A stretch of DNA of 64,000 nt from Halpernia frigidisoli (GTDB lineage Bacteria > Bacteroidota > Bacteroidia > Flavobacteriales > Weeksellaceae). Each line of letters begins with the position of its first letter. Positions within the stretch are counted from its first letter, which is position 1. Under the pieces are notes generated by a model, which had not been told where the DNA came from, searched no databases, and was given only the letters and a program-made list of their open reading frames with translations. The position numbers were made by a program, and so were the translations under genes. Of this stretch, positions 52,483 to 59,979 are shown piece by piece. Location: the NCBI RefSeq assembly GCF_900113805.1, contig NZ_FOQT01000002.1:372001-436000 (forward strand), given 5' to 3'.

Positions 52483-53310
52483 ATGGCTTACACTCAATCA
52501 CAAAGTGAAAACGATTTTAAATTATACTATGAAGATCACGGTTCTGGTCAGCCAATCATTTTAACACACGGATGGCCCTTAAGCAGTAAATCATGGGAAA
52601 GTCAAATTCCGGTACTAGTCGATTTAGGCTATCGTGTAATTGCATACGACAGACGTGGTTTTGGAAAATCATCTTTTCCAACATCTGGTTTTGATTATGA
52701 TACCTTGACCGCAGATTTGCACAATTTAATTACAGAATTAGATTTAAAAAATGTTATCCTATTCGGATTTTCAATGGGAGGCGGAGAAGTTGTAAGATAT
52801 TTAACTAATTATGGCAGCGAAAATATTGCTAAAATTGGATTAATTTCATCCATCATCCCGATCGTAAAACAAACAGAAGATAATCCCGATGGCGTCCCTC
52901 AAAAAGATCTCGATGGAATTTTAGATCAGGTGAAAAATAACCGCGTTACTTTTCTGGAAGGTTTTCACAAAAATTTCTACAACTATGGTATTTTAAGTCA
53001 TTCAGTAAGCCAGGCTCAGTTGAACTACGACTGGAGTATTTCTACGCATGCGTCACCTTTAGCAACTATAAAAACGGCTGAGAGTTGGGCAGGCACAGAT
53101 TTTAGACCAGAATTAAAAAACGTAAACGTAAAAACCCTTATCGTTCATGGCGATGCAGATCAGATCGTACCAATTGGAACTGCTGGAAACCAGGCGGCTG
53201 AAGGTATCACCGATAATATTTTTAAAATAATAAAAGACGGTCCACACGGTTTAAACATCACCCATACTGAGGAACTTAATGAAATTTTAGCTGATTTCCT
53301 TAAATCTTAA
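52483..53310 (+). CDS. Alpha/beta hydrolase (non-haem haloperoxidase/esterase type)
   Basis: A 275-residue cytoplasmic alpha/beta hydrolase like cofactor-free chloroperoxidases and carboxylesterases. The nucleophile is Ser97 in GFSMGGGE, the acid is the Asp of HGDADQIVP near residue 224, and the base is the His of GPHGLNI near residue 253. The oxyanion block THGWPLSSKSW and AYDRRGFGKS are typical of the group. The substrate is unknown. It is the only plus-strand gene in the accessory block between rplL and rpoB, divergent from rpoB and convergent with the first secreted-protein module, with a shared terminator. Confidence 0.9.
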   Translation: MAYTQSQSENDFKLYYEDHGSGQPIILTHGWPLSSKSWESQIPVLVDLGYRVIAYDRRGFGKSSFPTSGFDYDTLTADLHNLITELDLKNVILFGFSMGGGEVVRYLTNYGSENIAKIGLISSIIPIVKQTEDNPDGVPQKDLDGILDQVKNNRVTFLEGFHKNFYNYGILSHSVSQAQLNYDWSISTHASPLATIKTAESWAGTDFRPELKNVNVKTLIVHGDADQIVPIGTAGNQAAEGITDNIFKIIKDGPHGLNITHTEELNEILADFLKS

Positions 53311-53368
53311 GATTATTTTTTTAAAAAATAGGAGTCAATTTTAAATTTTGAAATTAACTTGTAAAATA

Positions 53369-53400
53369 AAAAAGCCGGCTCTTTGCAGAACCGGCTTTTT
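53369..53400. terminator. Bidirectional terminator at the end of module 3
   Basis: AAAAAGCCGG/CCGGCTTTTT, a 10-bp perfect stem with A- and T-runs on both strands, lies between the convergent hydrolase gene and the last short secreted-protein gene. Confidence 0.88.
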
Positions 53401-53414
53401 GTATTACAATTATT

Positions 53415-53990
53415 TTATGGTTTAAAGAAACTCCACTTACTTCCGTTAAAAACAGCCAGCCTTTTAGCACCAGTTTTATTAACATAAACCATCATTCCTG
53501 GTGAAGGTGATGGGATATTTTGAACGTCCGCAACGATTGGTAAAAGCAGCGCTTTCGTTGTTGATTCTAAAACCAAAACGCCGTCTGCAGTGCTGTTTGC
53601 TGCACCAATTATTGCGCGCGCTGAAGCATCAGCTACCAAAGTAGGCTGCACTGTCATAAAATCTACAGGAGTTGTAAGATTTGCATCCTGACCGCTAATG
53701 TCAATCCAGGTAGAAGTTTTTGCGTTGTAAAATTTCATTCTTGACGCAGTTGCTGATGTTGCATCTAAAATAATACTGCCTCCCACTAATGCAGCACCAG
53801 TTGGAAGTGTACGAACGTAAGGAACAATAATTCCTTTACTTTGGTTTGGAAGTGCTATGTTATCATTTTTTGCGAAATCCAATAAAACTGAAGTTTTTAC
53901 GGGTGCTGTTCCTACAGCATCTCCTATAATTACCTGAGCCTGCGAGAGTGACATCATCGCAATTAACAGAACTAATACTAATTTTTTCAT
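53415..53990 (-). CDS. Module 3 'short' secreted protein (tandem tail-type domain)
   Basis: A 191-residue exported protein with a signal peptide ending LSQAQ (residue 19). The mature part looks like two copies of one domain. Copy 1 (about 20-98) runs VIIG, then SVLLDFA, SKGIIVPYVR, LVGGSIILD and FYNAKTSTW; copy 2 (about 114-191) runs AIIG, GVLVLESTTKALLLPIV, PSPGMMVYV and FNGSKWSFFK. The pattern LExSTKGFxxPR...PxxGMxVYDT...YNGTxW is a widespread motif in Bacteroidota secreted and tail-fibre-like proteins. It lies 72 bp after the module 3 long protein and ends at the terminator. No T9SS sorting domain or lipobox is present. Function unknown. Confidence 0.72.
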   Translation of the reverse strand: MKKLVLVLLIAMMSLSQAQVIIGDAVGTAPVKTSVLLDFAKNDNIALPNQSKGIIVPYVRTLPTGAALVGGSIILDATSATASRMKFYNAKTSTWIDISGQDANLTTPVDFMTVQPTLVADASARAIIGAANSTADGVLVLESTTKALLLPIVADVQNIPSPSPGMMVYVNKTGAKRLAVFNGSKWSFFKP

Positions 53991-54062
53991 TTTATAAATT
54001 TTTAATATTTAAATACGAAAGAATTATTATACTATAAATAATTCCAACTTATTTTAATTTTG

Positions 54063-55604
54063 TTAAGGACAAGTTGGTGTTGAAAAACAACTCCAGGCTG
54101 TTCCATCATATAATTTTAAACAACCGAAGTCGGTATCATATGCCATCATGCCGTCTTGTGGCGACACAATATTACTTATTTGAACCGTTGTTGCTCTGGT
54201 TATTACAAAACCTTTTGTATTTGATTCCAACGCTGTAAAAGCAGATTTTCTTACCATAGGCCAGTTACCATTATCTGCACCCGCTCTTTTTAATACAGTA
54301 ATTCCATGACGTGTATTAACTCCAGCAGTTCCTGTATTTGGAAGATTATAACATATAGTAGCTAATGTAACAGAACCTGTATTGTTGACACTTGTTGGGT
54401 CAGAAATCCCACTTGTAGAAGTTACTACAGCAGTGTTTTGATAATTGCCGGTGTTTAAAACTTTGGCAGTGACAGTCAAAACGACATTTGAACCATCATT
54501 CAAATTTCCAATTGTCCATACACCGGAGCCAGGGACATAAGTTGTTCCTGTTGCTGCCGTATGCGACACATATTGTAAGCCAGAAGGTAACAAATCCTGT
54601 ACACTAACATTTGTATTATTAGAGGCACCGTTATTTACTGCAGTAATAGTGAAAACAACATTATTACCTGCCACTGGCGCTGCAACATCAACGGTTTTTG
54701 TTATTGATAAATCTGATTCAGTTGCGGTAAAACCAACTAATAATCCATCTCCAGTAGTATCAGCATTCGTGCCATCTCCCCAAGATGCCGCTGTTCCAAC
54801 ACCATCACCTCTCACATATATATCTAAAACTACGGTAGTAATATTTGAACCATTAATTCTAACCGACCCGGCAGCCATTCCCGCTCCCGTTGCGGTTAGA
54901 GCAGAGGCACCATTATTAATAGATAAACCACTAACTACTAATGCACTACTACCAGATAATCTGGCTATACTACTTATTGCACTTGATAAGGTTGAGTTTA
55001 GAGTAAATTCCGCAGAAAATCCAGCGGTACCACTAGTACCTCCTAAACCAGTTATCTGCAAAATCGGATTGTTGACAGGCCTGCTAAAAAGTATTTTTAG
55101 TTCTGCTAATTTTACTCTTCCATTTCTAGGAACACCTGCAGTGTTTAATTTACTAGTGTATGCTTTCAAATTAACTCCATAATTATTTGTTGCGGCCGTT
55201 CCGTTTGTAATTATACCAGTTCCGGCTGCGCTTGTTGAGGAAGTAAAATCTGTATTTGATGGTGCCCCCTGAATGAATTGCTGAAATCTTGGAGCTACTG
55301 TTGCAGCTGTATGTCCAAAACTCACAGAATTTCCTCCCGAAATTGTCGTTCCCTGATAAGCAGCTGTAAAATTTTGTAAAGTGTAAGTTGCCGTTAAACC
55401 ACCAGAAATATTATAAGCACTATAAGTAGAACCAGTTGGATTATCTGAATTTTTACTAAATGTTACTGTGGTCGTCGTAGCAGGACCATTAGATATATCT
55501 CCACCACCAGTTGTAAGTTCAAGATCTGGATTAATCTGTGCAAAAAACATATTGCTACAAATCATTCCAAGAGCAAATGTTAATTTAAAGAAATTTAATT
55601 TCAT
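54063..55604 (-). CDS. Module 3 'long' secreted protein with DUF11 domain and conserved C-terminus
   Basis: A 513-residue exported protein; signal peptide MKLNFFKLTFALGMICSNMFFAQ (in parts: LGMICSNMFFAQ). Residues 24-290 are a Ser/Thr/Gly-rich strand region with SGGNSVSFGHT and SRPVNNPILQITGLGG. Residues about 295-410 form a DUF11 domain (SDLSITKTVDVAAPVAGNNV, then NGASNNTNVSVQDLLPSGLQ), a beta-sandwich common in surface adhesins. The last 97 residues are the conserved array domain: CYNLP, HGITVLKRAG, NWPMVRK, LESNTKGFVITRA, GMMAYDT, CLKLYDGTAWSCF and CP. It lies 59 bp after the module 3 leader protein and 72 bp before the short protein. I see no T9SS type A or B tail, so how it reaches its site is unclear. 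Confidence 0.75.
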   Translation of the reverse strand: MKLNFFKLTFALGMICSNMFFAQINPDLELTTGGGDISNGPATTTTVTFSKNSDNPTGSTYSAYNISGGLTATYTLQNFTAAYQGTTISGGNSVSFGHTAATVAPRFQQFIQGAPSNTDFTSSTSAAGTGIITNGTAATNNYGVNLKAYTSKLNTAGVPRNGRVKLAELKILFSRPVNNPILQITGLGGTSGTAGFSAEFTLNSTLSSAISSIARLSGSSALVVSGLSINNGASALTATGAGMAAGSVRINGSNITTVVLDIYVRGDGVGTAASWGDGTNADTTGDGLLVGFTATESDLSITKTVDVAAPVAGNNVVFTITAVNNGASNNTNVSVQDLLPSGLQYVSHTAATGTTYVPGSGVWTIGNLNDGSNVVLTVTAKVLNTGNYQNTAVVTSTSGISDPTSVNNTGSVTLATICYNLPNTGTAGVNTRHGITVLKRAGADNGNWPMVRKSAFTALESNTKGFVITRATTVQISNIVSPQDGMMAYDTDFGCLKLYDGTAWSCFSTPTCP

Positions 55605-55663
55605 TATTTTTTATTAAGAATTTGTAATTAAGAATTTTTAAAGTTTTATAAACTTTTTTTGAT

Positions 55664-56251
55664 CTAAATTACTGGTGGCGGTCTGATACTTAATATGGGT
55701 ACTAAGGAAGTCATCTTAGAAAAACTTCTGAATTCACAGCTTTTAACCTTGTAAAAACTCAGTTTTTTAGCCAGTAAAAAATGATTAGCTGTAAATGCTT
55801 TACCTGTATAATTTGAATTATTTACGGAAAATTTCGTGTTTATTCCACCCGAGGCTTGGATATCCTGATCGGAAGAATTGCTTAAAAATTTAAACGCTTG
55901 AACATGTTCGGTTTTAGCAAATTTTTCTGGCGATTGCTTCACTTCTTTTTTTGCAAAAACTGCCACTTTTCTTTTAACAGAAATCTTGGATTTTTGGATG
56001 TTTTGTTTTTGCCCGGTTTTTATTTTTACAATTTTAACATTGCTAATGTCAGTAGCACCATAAACTGTAGCACCGTTCGCGACATATAAAACACTGGAAT
56101 TTTGATCATTTTGTTGTTGTGGAAGTTGTTGGCCGAAAGAATATTGTGGAATCAGGAAAACCACTAAACATATGATGCACAGAAGCTTTGAAACATTTTT
56201 TTTAATGTTTATTAAAAATCCTGAGTTCACAAAAAGTAAATTTTTATCCAA
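55664..56251 (-). CDS. Module 3 first gene: secreted protein with RPPP tail
   Basis: A 195-residue exported protein of unknown function. An N-terminal extension of about 17 residues precedes the hydrophobic signal (LLCIICLVVFLIPQYSFG). The mature part opens SVLYVANGATVYGATDISNV, resembling VQGNVSVYNSAIVLTS in the matching gene of module 2, followed by a Lys-rich central part, the block NHFLLAKKLSFYKVKSCEF and the end LSIRPPPVI. The module 2 homologue ends LSLRAPPNVF. The shared order (signal, V-x-N-G-x-x-VY strand, Lys-rich middle, RPPP tail) makes them one family. It starts a transcript with the long and short proteins of module 3. Confidence 0.6.
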   Translation of the reverse strand: MDKNLLFVNSGFLINIKKNVSKLLCIICLVVFLIPQYSFGQQLPQQQNDQNSSVLYVANGATVYGATDISNVKIVKIKTGQKQNIQKSKISVKRKVAVFAKKEVKQSPEKFAKTEHVQAFKFLSNSSDQDIQASGGINTKFSVNNSNYTGKAFTANHFLLAKKLSFYKVKSCEFRSFSKMTSLVPILSIRPPPVI

Positions 56252-56293
56252 GCTTCACTCAATCTGCTTTGTAACGTATCATAGATCATGTAG

Positions 56294-56301
56294 CAAAAAT
56301 A
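56294..56301 (-). promoter_or_regulatory. Predicted -7 box of module 3
   Basis: TATTTTTG on the minus strand fits TAnnTTTG about 43 bp before the first gene of module 3. A GCTTATTTTAAGC palindrome lies just upstream (about 56311-56323) and could be an operator. Confidence 0.45.
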
Positions 56302-56472
56302 GACAAAATTGCTTAAAATAAGCACTTATCTATATTACTAATGTTTATATAATTATAAATTTTATTAATAATTATATAATAATGCATTTATTTTTGAATT
56401 TTATAAAATATTTTTGAATTTGAATGTAATAAAAAACGCAATAAAATTTACTGCAAAAATGCAATAGTTTAA

Positions 56473-56500
56473 AAAAAAACCACTTCTTACGAAGTGGTTT
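56473..56500 (-). terminator. Terminator at the end of module 2
   Basis: AAACCACTTC/GAAGTGGTTT, a 10-bp perfect stem with loop TTAC, runs into a nine-T run on the minus strand, 22 bp after the short protein gene. It separates modules 2 and 3. Confidence 0.88.
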
Positions 56501-56521
56501 AAATATTTGATTATTTACTAA

Positions 56522-57124
56522 CTAAGATTTCCAAAAGCTCCACTTAGATCCATTGTACACAGCCAAACGTTTTGCACCACTTTTGTTTACATAAACCAGC
56601 ATTCCCGGTGACGGACTTGTGATATTCTGCACATCTGCCACTATTGGTAGAACCATCGCTTTTTTAGTGCTGTTTAAAACTAAAACGCCATCTGCATTTG
56701 AAGGTAATAAGGGTAAGTCTCCGATAATTGCTTTTGTACTGGCACCTTCTATTATAGACAAGGCGGGTTGTGATGCCATATAATTTTCTTTTAATGGATC
56801 AGTACTAACTAAATTAGCATCTTGTCCACTTAAATCTTTCCAACCATCCGCTCCTGCATAAAATTTTACTCTTGAGTTGGTCCCCGGAGTAAGTGCAGGT
56901 AAAGAAGCATCTAACACTATAGTTCCTCCCACTAATCCATTTGCAATTGTTGGCAATATTCTAACATAAGGCACAATAATTCCTTTGTTTTTTCCTGATG
57001 CAAATTCTAGTAGTACTGCGCTTTTATCCGCCTCTGCTCCTCCTGTACTATTACCAATAATCACTTGCGCGTTGACTCCGGTGATTATCATTAAGGTTAA
57101 TAATAATAATGATTTTTTATACAT
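56522..57124 (-). CDS. Module 2 'short' secreted protein (tandem tail-type domain)
   Basis: A 200-residue exported protein, paralogous along its whole length to the module 3 short protein. I start it at ATG 57124, which gives MYKKSLLLLTLMIITGVNAQ as signal; the upstream frame adds 15 polar residues. Copy 1 shows VIIGNST, AVLLEFA, NKGIIVPYVRILP, LVGGTIVLD, RVKFY and GWKDLSGQDANLV; copy 2 shows AIIGDLP, DGVLVLNSTKKAMVLPIVAD (20 residues), SPSPGMLVYVNKSGAKRLAV and YNGSKWSFWK. It ends module 2 and follows the long protein by 122 bp. Close similarity to the module 3 copy suggests recent duplication of the module or of this gene. Confidence 0.72.
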   Translation of the reverse strand: MYKKSLLLLTLMIITGVNAQVIIGNSTGGAEADKSAVLLEFASGKNKGIIVPYVRILPTIANGLVGGTIVLDASLPALTPGTNSRVKFYAGADGWKDLSGQDANLVSTDPLKENYMASQPALSIIEGASTKAIIGDLPLLPSNADGVLVLNSTKKAMVLPIVADVQNITSPSPGMLVYVNKSGAKRLAVYNGSKWSFWKS

Positions 57125-57246
57125 GATATTTGTGTTTTTATGTAAGTATGAATAAATCTTTGATTTCATTTTTTTTTATTTTATTTAAATTAAAAAAAAG
57201 AAGTTTCTGAATTTTAAATTAAAAAAACTTCTTTAATATTTTAATT

Positions 57247-58755
57247 TTATGGACAAGTTGGTGTATTGAAACAACTCCAGTTAGTTCCATCATATAATTT
57301 CAAACATTTTAAGTCTGTGTCATAAATCATCATTCCTTCAACAGCATGACCACCCGTTTTGATGGCATTAATCTCAGAAGTTTTTGCTCTTGTGATTACA
57401 AAACCTTTAGTATTAGATTCTAAAACAGTAAATGCACCTTTTCTTATCATAGGCCAATTGTCAGTATTTCCTGAGCCCGCACGTTTTAATAAGGTAATAC
57501 CATGCTTTGTATCTTCTTTAATTCCTCCTGTATATGGATCATTATAACATATACATCCATTTATAGAGGCATTTTGTGAACTACCTTCAGATTGGCCTTG
57601 TGCACCAACTGTAGTCGGTATACCATTTGAATCAACACCAACTCCAAAGTTTTTATTAACAGATTGTGCGGAAATTGTACCTGAAGATACTACTAAGCTT
57701 GTCACTGCAAACTTACCACCTCCTTCCGCTGCATCAGGACAGCCATCTCCGTCGGAATCCAGATCTAATCTGTCAACTATACCATCTAGATCTGTATCCG
57801 CATCCACACAGAGTGACTGTTTTGCTACAAATGCCCAAATATTTGCAAACAGTTTGTCATTATTAGAGGTTACAGAAGCACCATTTGTAACACCACCCAA
57901 ATCAGTTAGAATATCAACATCAGAGATTAACAGATCGTTATAATCCCCGTCAATATACATAACAGTTCTATTACTGCTATCTTTTGCAACCGCTTTTGTA
58001 GCGCATGAATTGTTTAGAGTTGCGAAATATGCTTGGTAACTTCCTCCTTGATTAAAAGATGTCACCATACCAAAAGGACCATTAAAGATTTCAGTACCAG
58101 CACCAAAAGAAGTTGGAGAATCGGGATTTGCATTTCCGCTTGTTATTGTGGATCCATATGATTTAGTAGATACCTGGGTGGAAACTACAAAATTCGCAGG
58201 CTGGTCGTCAGACCAATCTTTAATAGCATCTAATTCGGCTGTAGACAAGTACGATATTCCTGCTGTTGGATTATCAATTCCACCAATAAAAATTGCATTT
58301 AAATTTAAACCTGTAATTGACGATTTAGTAATAGTTCCTGTCATTGGCACTAACTCAAATTTAAATTTGGCTGTACCAGAAGGACCAAAATTTGCCGCAT
58401 TTAGAAGCTTTAATACACTTGAATTTTTCATGTGAGATCCATCAAATGTATAGCCTCTGTCAGAAGTAAGGTTATCTCTAGAATCAGGTATGTAACCGAC
58501 CCTAACAGTTGGTGATAATGAAACATCACAACTCACCTCGTTAACGTCTAATATTCCATCATTGTCATCGTCCAGATCACAATTATCCGGAATTCCGTCA
58601 CCGTCAGAATCAACAGTGGCTTTCTGTAACCCTAAACTAGAAACCTTTTCGATAGAATTATTTTTATTTTGTTGATTACTGTTTTGGGCATCAACTTTTT
58701 GTAAAACAAACAGCGCAATGATGAACACTATTTTATAGATTAAATTTTTTTTCAT
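57247..58755 (-). CDS. Module 2 'long' secreted protein with thrombospondin type 3 repeats
   Basis: A 502-residue exported protein; signal peptide ends VLQKVDAQ (residue 24). Two calcium-binding thrombospondin type 3 stretches lie at residues 49-77 (DSDGDGIPDNCDLDDDNDG) and about 314-347 (DADTDLDGIVDRLDLDSDGD). Between them is a domain of about 235 residues with VRVGYIPDSRDNL, SYLSTAELDAIKDWSDDQPA and YIDGDYNDLL, resembling a secreted Rossmann-like or Ig-like fold; I cannot name it. From about 400 comes the conserved array C-terminal domain: CYNDPYTGG, HGITLLKRAG, NWPMIRK, LESNTKGFVITRA, GMMIYDT, CLKLYDGTNWSCF, CP. The acid-rich repeats suggest a calcium-stiffened stalk. It is the second gene of module 2. 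Confidence 0.75.
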   Translation of the reverse strand: MKKNLIYKIVFIIALFVLQKVDAQNSNQQNKNNSIEKVSSLGLQKATVDSDGDGIPDNCDLDDDNDGILDVNEVSCDVSLSPTVRVGYIPDSRDNLTSDRGYTFDGSHMKNSSVLKLLNAANFGPSGTAKFKFELVPMTGTITKSSITGLNLNAIFIGGIDNPTAGISYLSTAELDAIKDWSDDQPANFVVSTQVSTKSYGSTITSGNANPDSPTSFGAGTEIFNGPFGMVTSFNQGGSYQAYFATLNNSCATKAVAKDSSNRTVMYIDGDYNDLLISDVDILTDLGGVTNGASVTSNNDKLFANIWAFVAKQSLCVDADTDLDGIVDRLDLDSDGDGCPDAAEGGGKFAVTSLVVSSGTISAQSVNKNFGVGVDSNGIPTTVGAQGQSEGSSQNASINGCICYNDPYTGGIKEDTKHGITLLKRAGSGNTDNWPMIRKGAFTVLESNTKGFVITRAKTSEINAIKTGGHAVEGMMIYDTDLKCLKLYDGTNWSCFNTPTCP

Positions 58756-58949
58756 TTTGTGTTTTTTGTGTTTTAAGAAGAAAATTTTCTGATCCGACCA
58801 AGGTTAAATTTTATTTTAATACCAACATATTTGAAAAATATTTTTTAAGATTTATAAATTTGAAATAATTTATAAATCTGATATTTTTAAAGTATATGAT
58901 TTCGAGCAACCAAACATCTTATTATTGTGAATGGTCTAAATTTAAATCT

Positions 58950-59726
58950 TTATAACTTAGTTGAATTGGAAAAGACGTTTGGCGGAGCTCTAAGAGAAAG
59001 ATTTGCACGATTGCAGACCTGCAAAAAAACAAATTTGGGATAGAATTTTTGTTTTACTACTAAAACAAAATGATGTATGAAAAATATATAATTTGATTCC
59101 GAGAGAAAATATTCTTTTATCAAATTGTTTGGAACAATAACACCATTTAAGAAAAATGATGATTTCTGAATAAAATCGGAATCAGAAAAAGGTAAATTTG
59201 AAAATTTAATAATTGATATTTCTGATGCAATATGTTCAATATTTTTTATTATTGTCGTTTTGCTCTTATTTTTTTTCGCAATATCTTTTGTAATAATTCC
59301 AGGTGAATTAATTTCTTTTTGTGAAATTTTTATTGAATAATCGGGATTCTTATGATTTTTTTTAACTGAAAAAAAAATCTCATCAGAATTATAAATATAG
59401 ACTCCTTCCGAAAAAATTATATTAACTCCATTGACAGAATAAATTTGCTCCGAGTCCATCTTTATTGTCGGGATATTAGTCAATACTGAAGGACCATTAA
59501 TTGCTTTGGAGGTAAGAACGATCGCTGAATTATAAACAGATACATTTCCTTGCACTGTAATAATTTTATCTTGAATAGGTGGAATAGCACAATTTATTAA
59601 AGCTGTCGCATTAATAAAAACTGGATTTAAGAAAAAAGAAAATAATAGCAACGGAGTGTAGAGAGAAGAAATTCTACTCTTACAACAGTTAGGTATTACT
59701 TCCTTAGGAAATAATTTTTCGATCAA
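58950..59726 (-). CDS. Module 2 first gene: secreted protein with RAPP tail
   Basis: A 258-residue protein of unknown function, homologous in plan to the first gene of module 3. About 24 residues precede the hydrophobic segment PLLLFSFFLNPVFINATA. The mature part has IITVQGNVSVYNSAIVLTS, two more strand-rich turns (YSVNGVNIIFSEGVYIY), a Lys/Asn-rich middle, the block YIFFIHHFVLVVKQKFYPKF and the end LSLRAPPNVFSNSTKL. The codon and base use is more AT-rich than in the long/short genes. It stands 194 bp before the long gene, so a second promoter between them is possible. A good TAnnTTTG box precedes it. Confidence 0.55.
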   Translation of the reverse strand: MIEKLFPKEVIPNCCKSRISSLYTPLLLFSFFLNPVFINATALINCAIPPIQDKIITVQGNVSVYNSAIVLTSKAINGPSVLTNIPTIKMDSEQIYSVNGVNIIFSEGVYIYNSDEIFFSVKKNHKNPDYSIKISQKEINSPGIITKDIAKKNKSKTTIIKNIEHIASEISIIKFSNLPFSDSDFIQKSSFFLNGVIVPNNLIKEYFLSESNYIFFIHHFVLVVKQKFYPKFVFLQVCNRANLSLRAPPNVFSNSTKL

Positions 59727-59757
59727 ATGTGTTTGTGTTTATGACAATATATCTTTG

Positions 59758-59781
59758 CAAATATATTTCACTGCAAATATA
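59758..59781 (-). promoter_or_regulatory. Predicted tandem -7 boxes of module 2
   Basis: Two TATATTTG octamers on the minus strand (59774-59781 and 59758-59765), 16 bp apart, both fit TAnnTTTG and lie 32-55 bp before the first gene of module 2. Confidence 0.5.
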
Positions 59782-59930
59782 GAAAAAGTTAGCGATAAGT
59801 TAGACGAGTTAATAATAATAATAAGAAATAACTCAGAAAAATTTCAAATCATGAAAACACCTTTGAAATAAATTTTTTATAAAACGATGTAAACTATAAT
59901 CACTAAAATATTACACATTCTAAAAAATAA

Positions 59931-59957
59931 AAAGACCTCTTCTCTCAAAAAGGTCTC
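59931..59957 (-). terminator. Probable terminator at the end of module 1
   Basis: AGACCT/AGGTCT, a 6-bp stem with a 12-nt loop, followed on the minus strand by TTTTTATTTTTTAG, 23 bp after the long protein stop. It is weaker than the other module terminators. Confidence 0.55.
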
Positions 59958-59979
59958 CATTTTTTTTGTAAAACTATAT

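Noticed and set aside
54649-55182. 177-residue plus-strand frame opposite the module 3 long protein
   Set aside because: Pro/Val-rich shadow typical of the reverse of Gly/Thr-rich coding sequence; it has no start context or motif.
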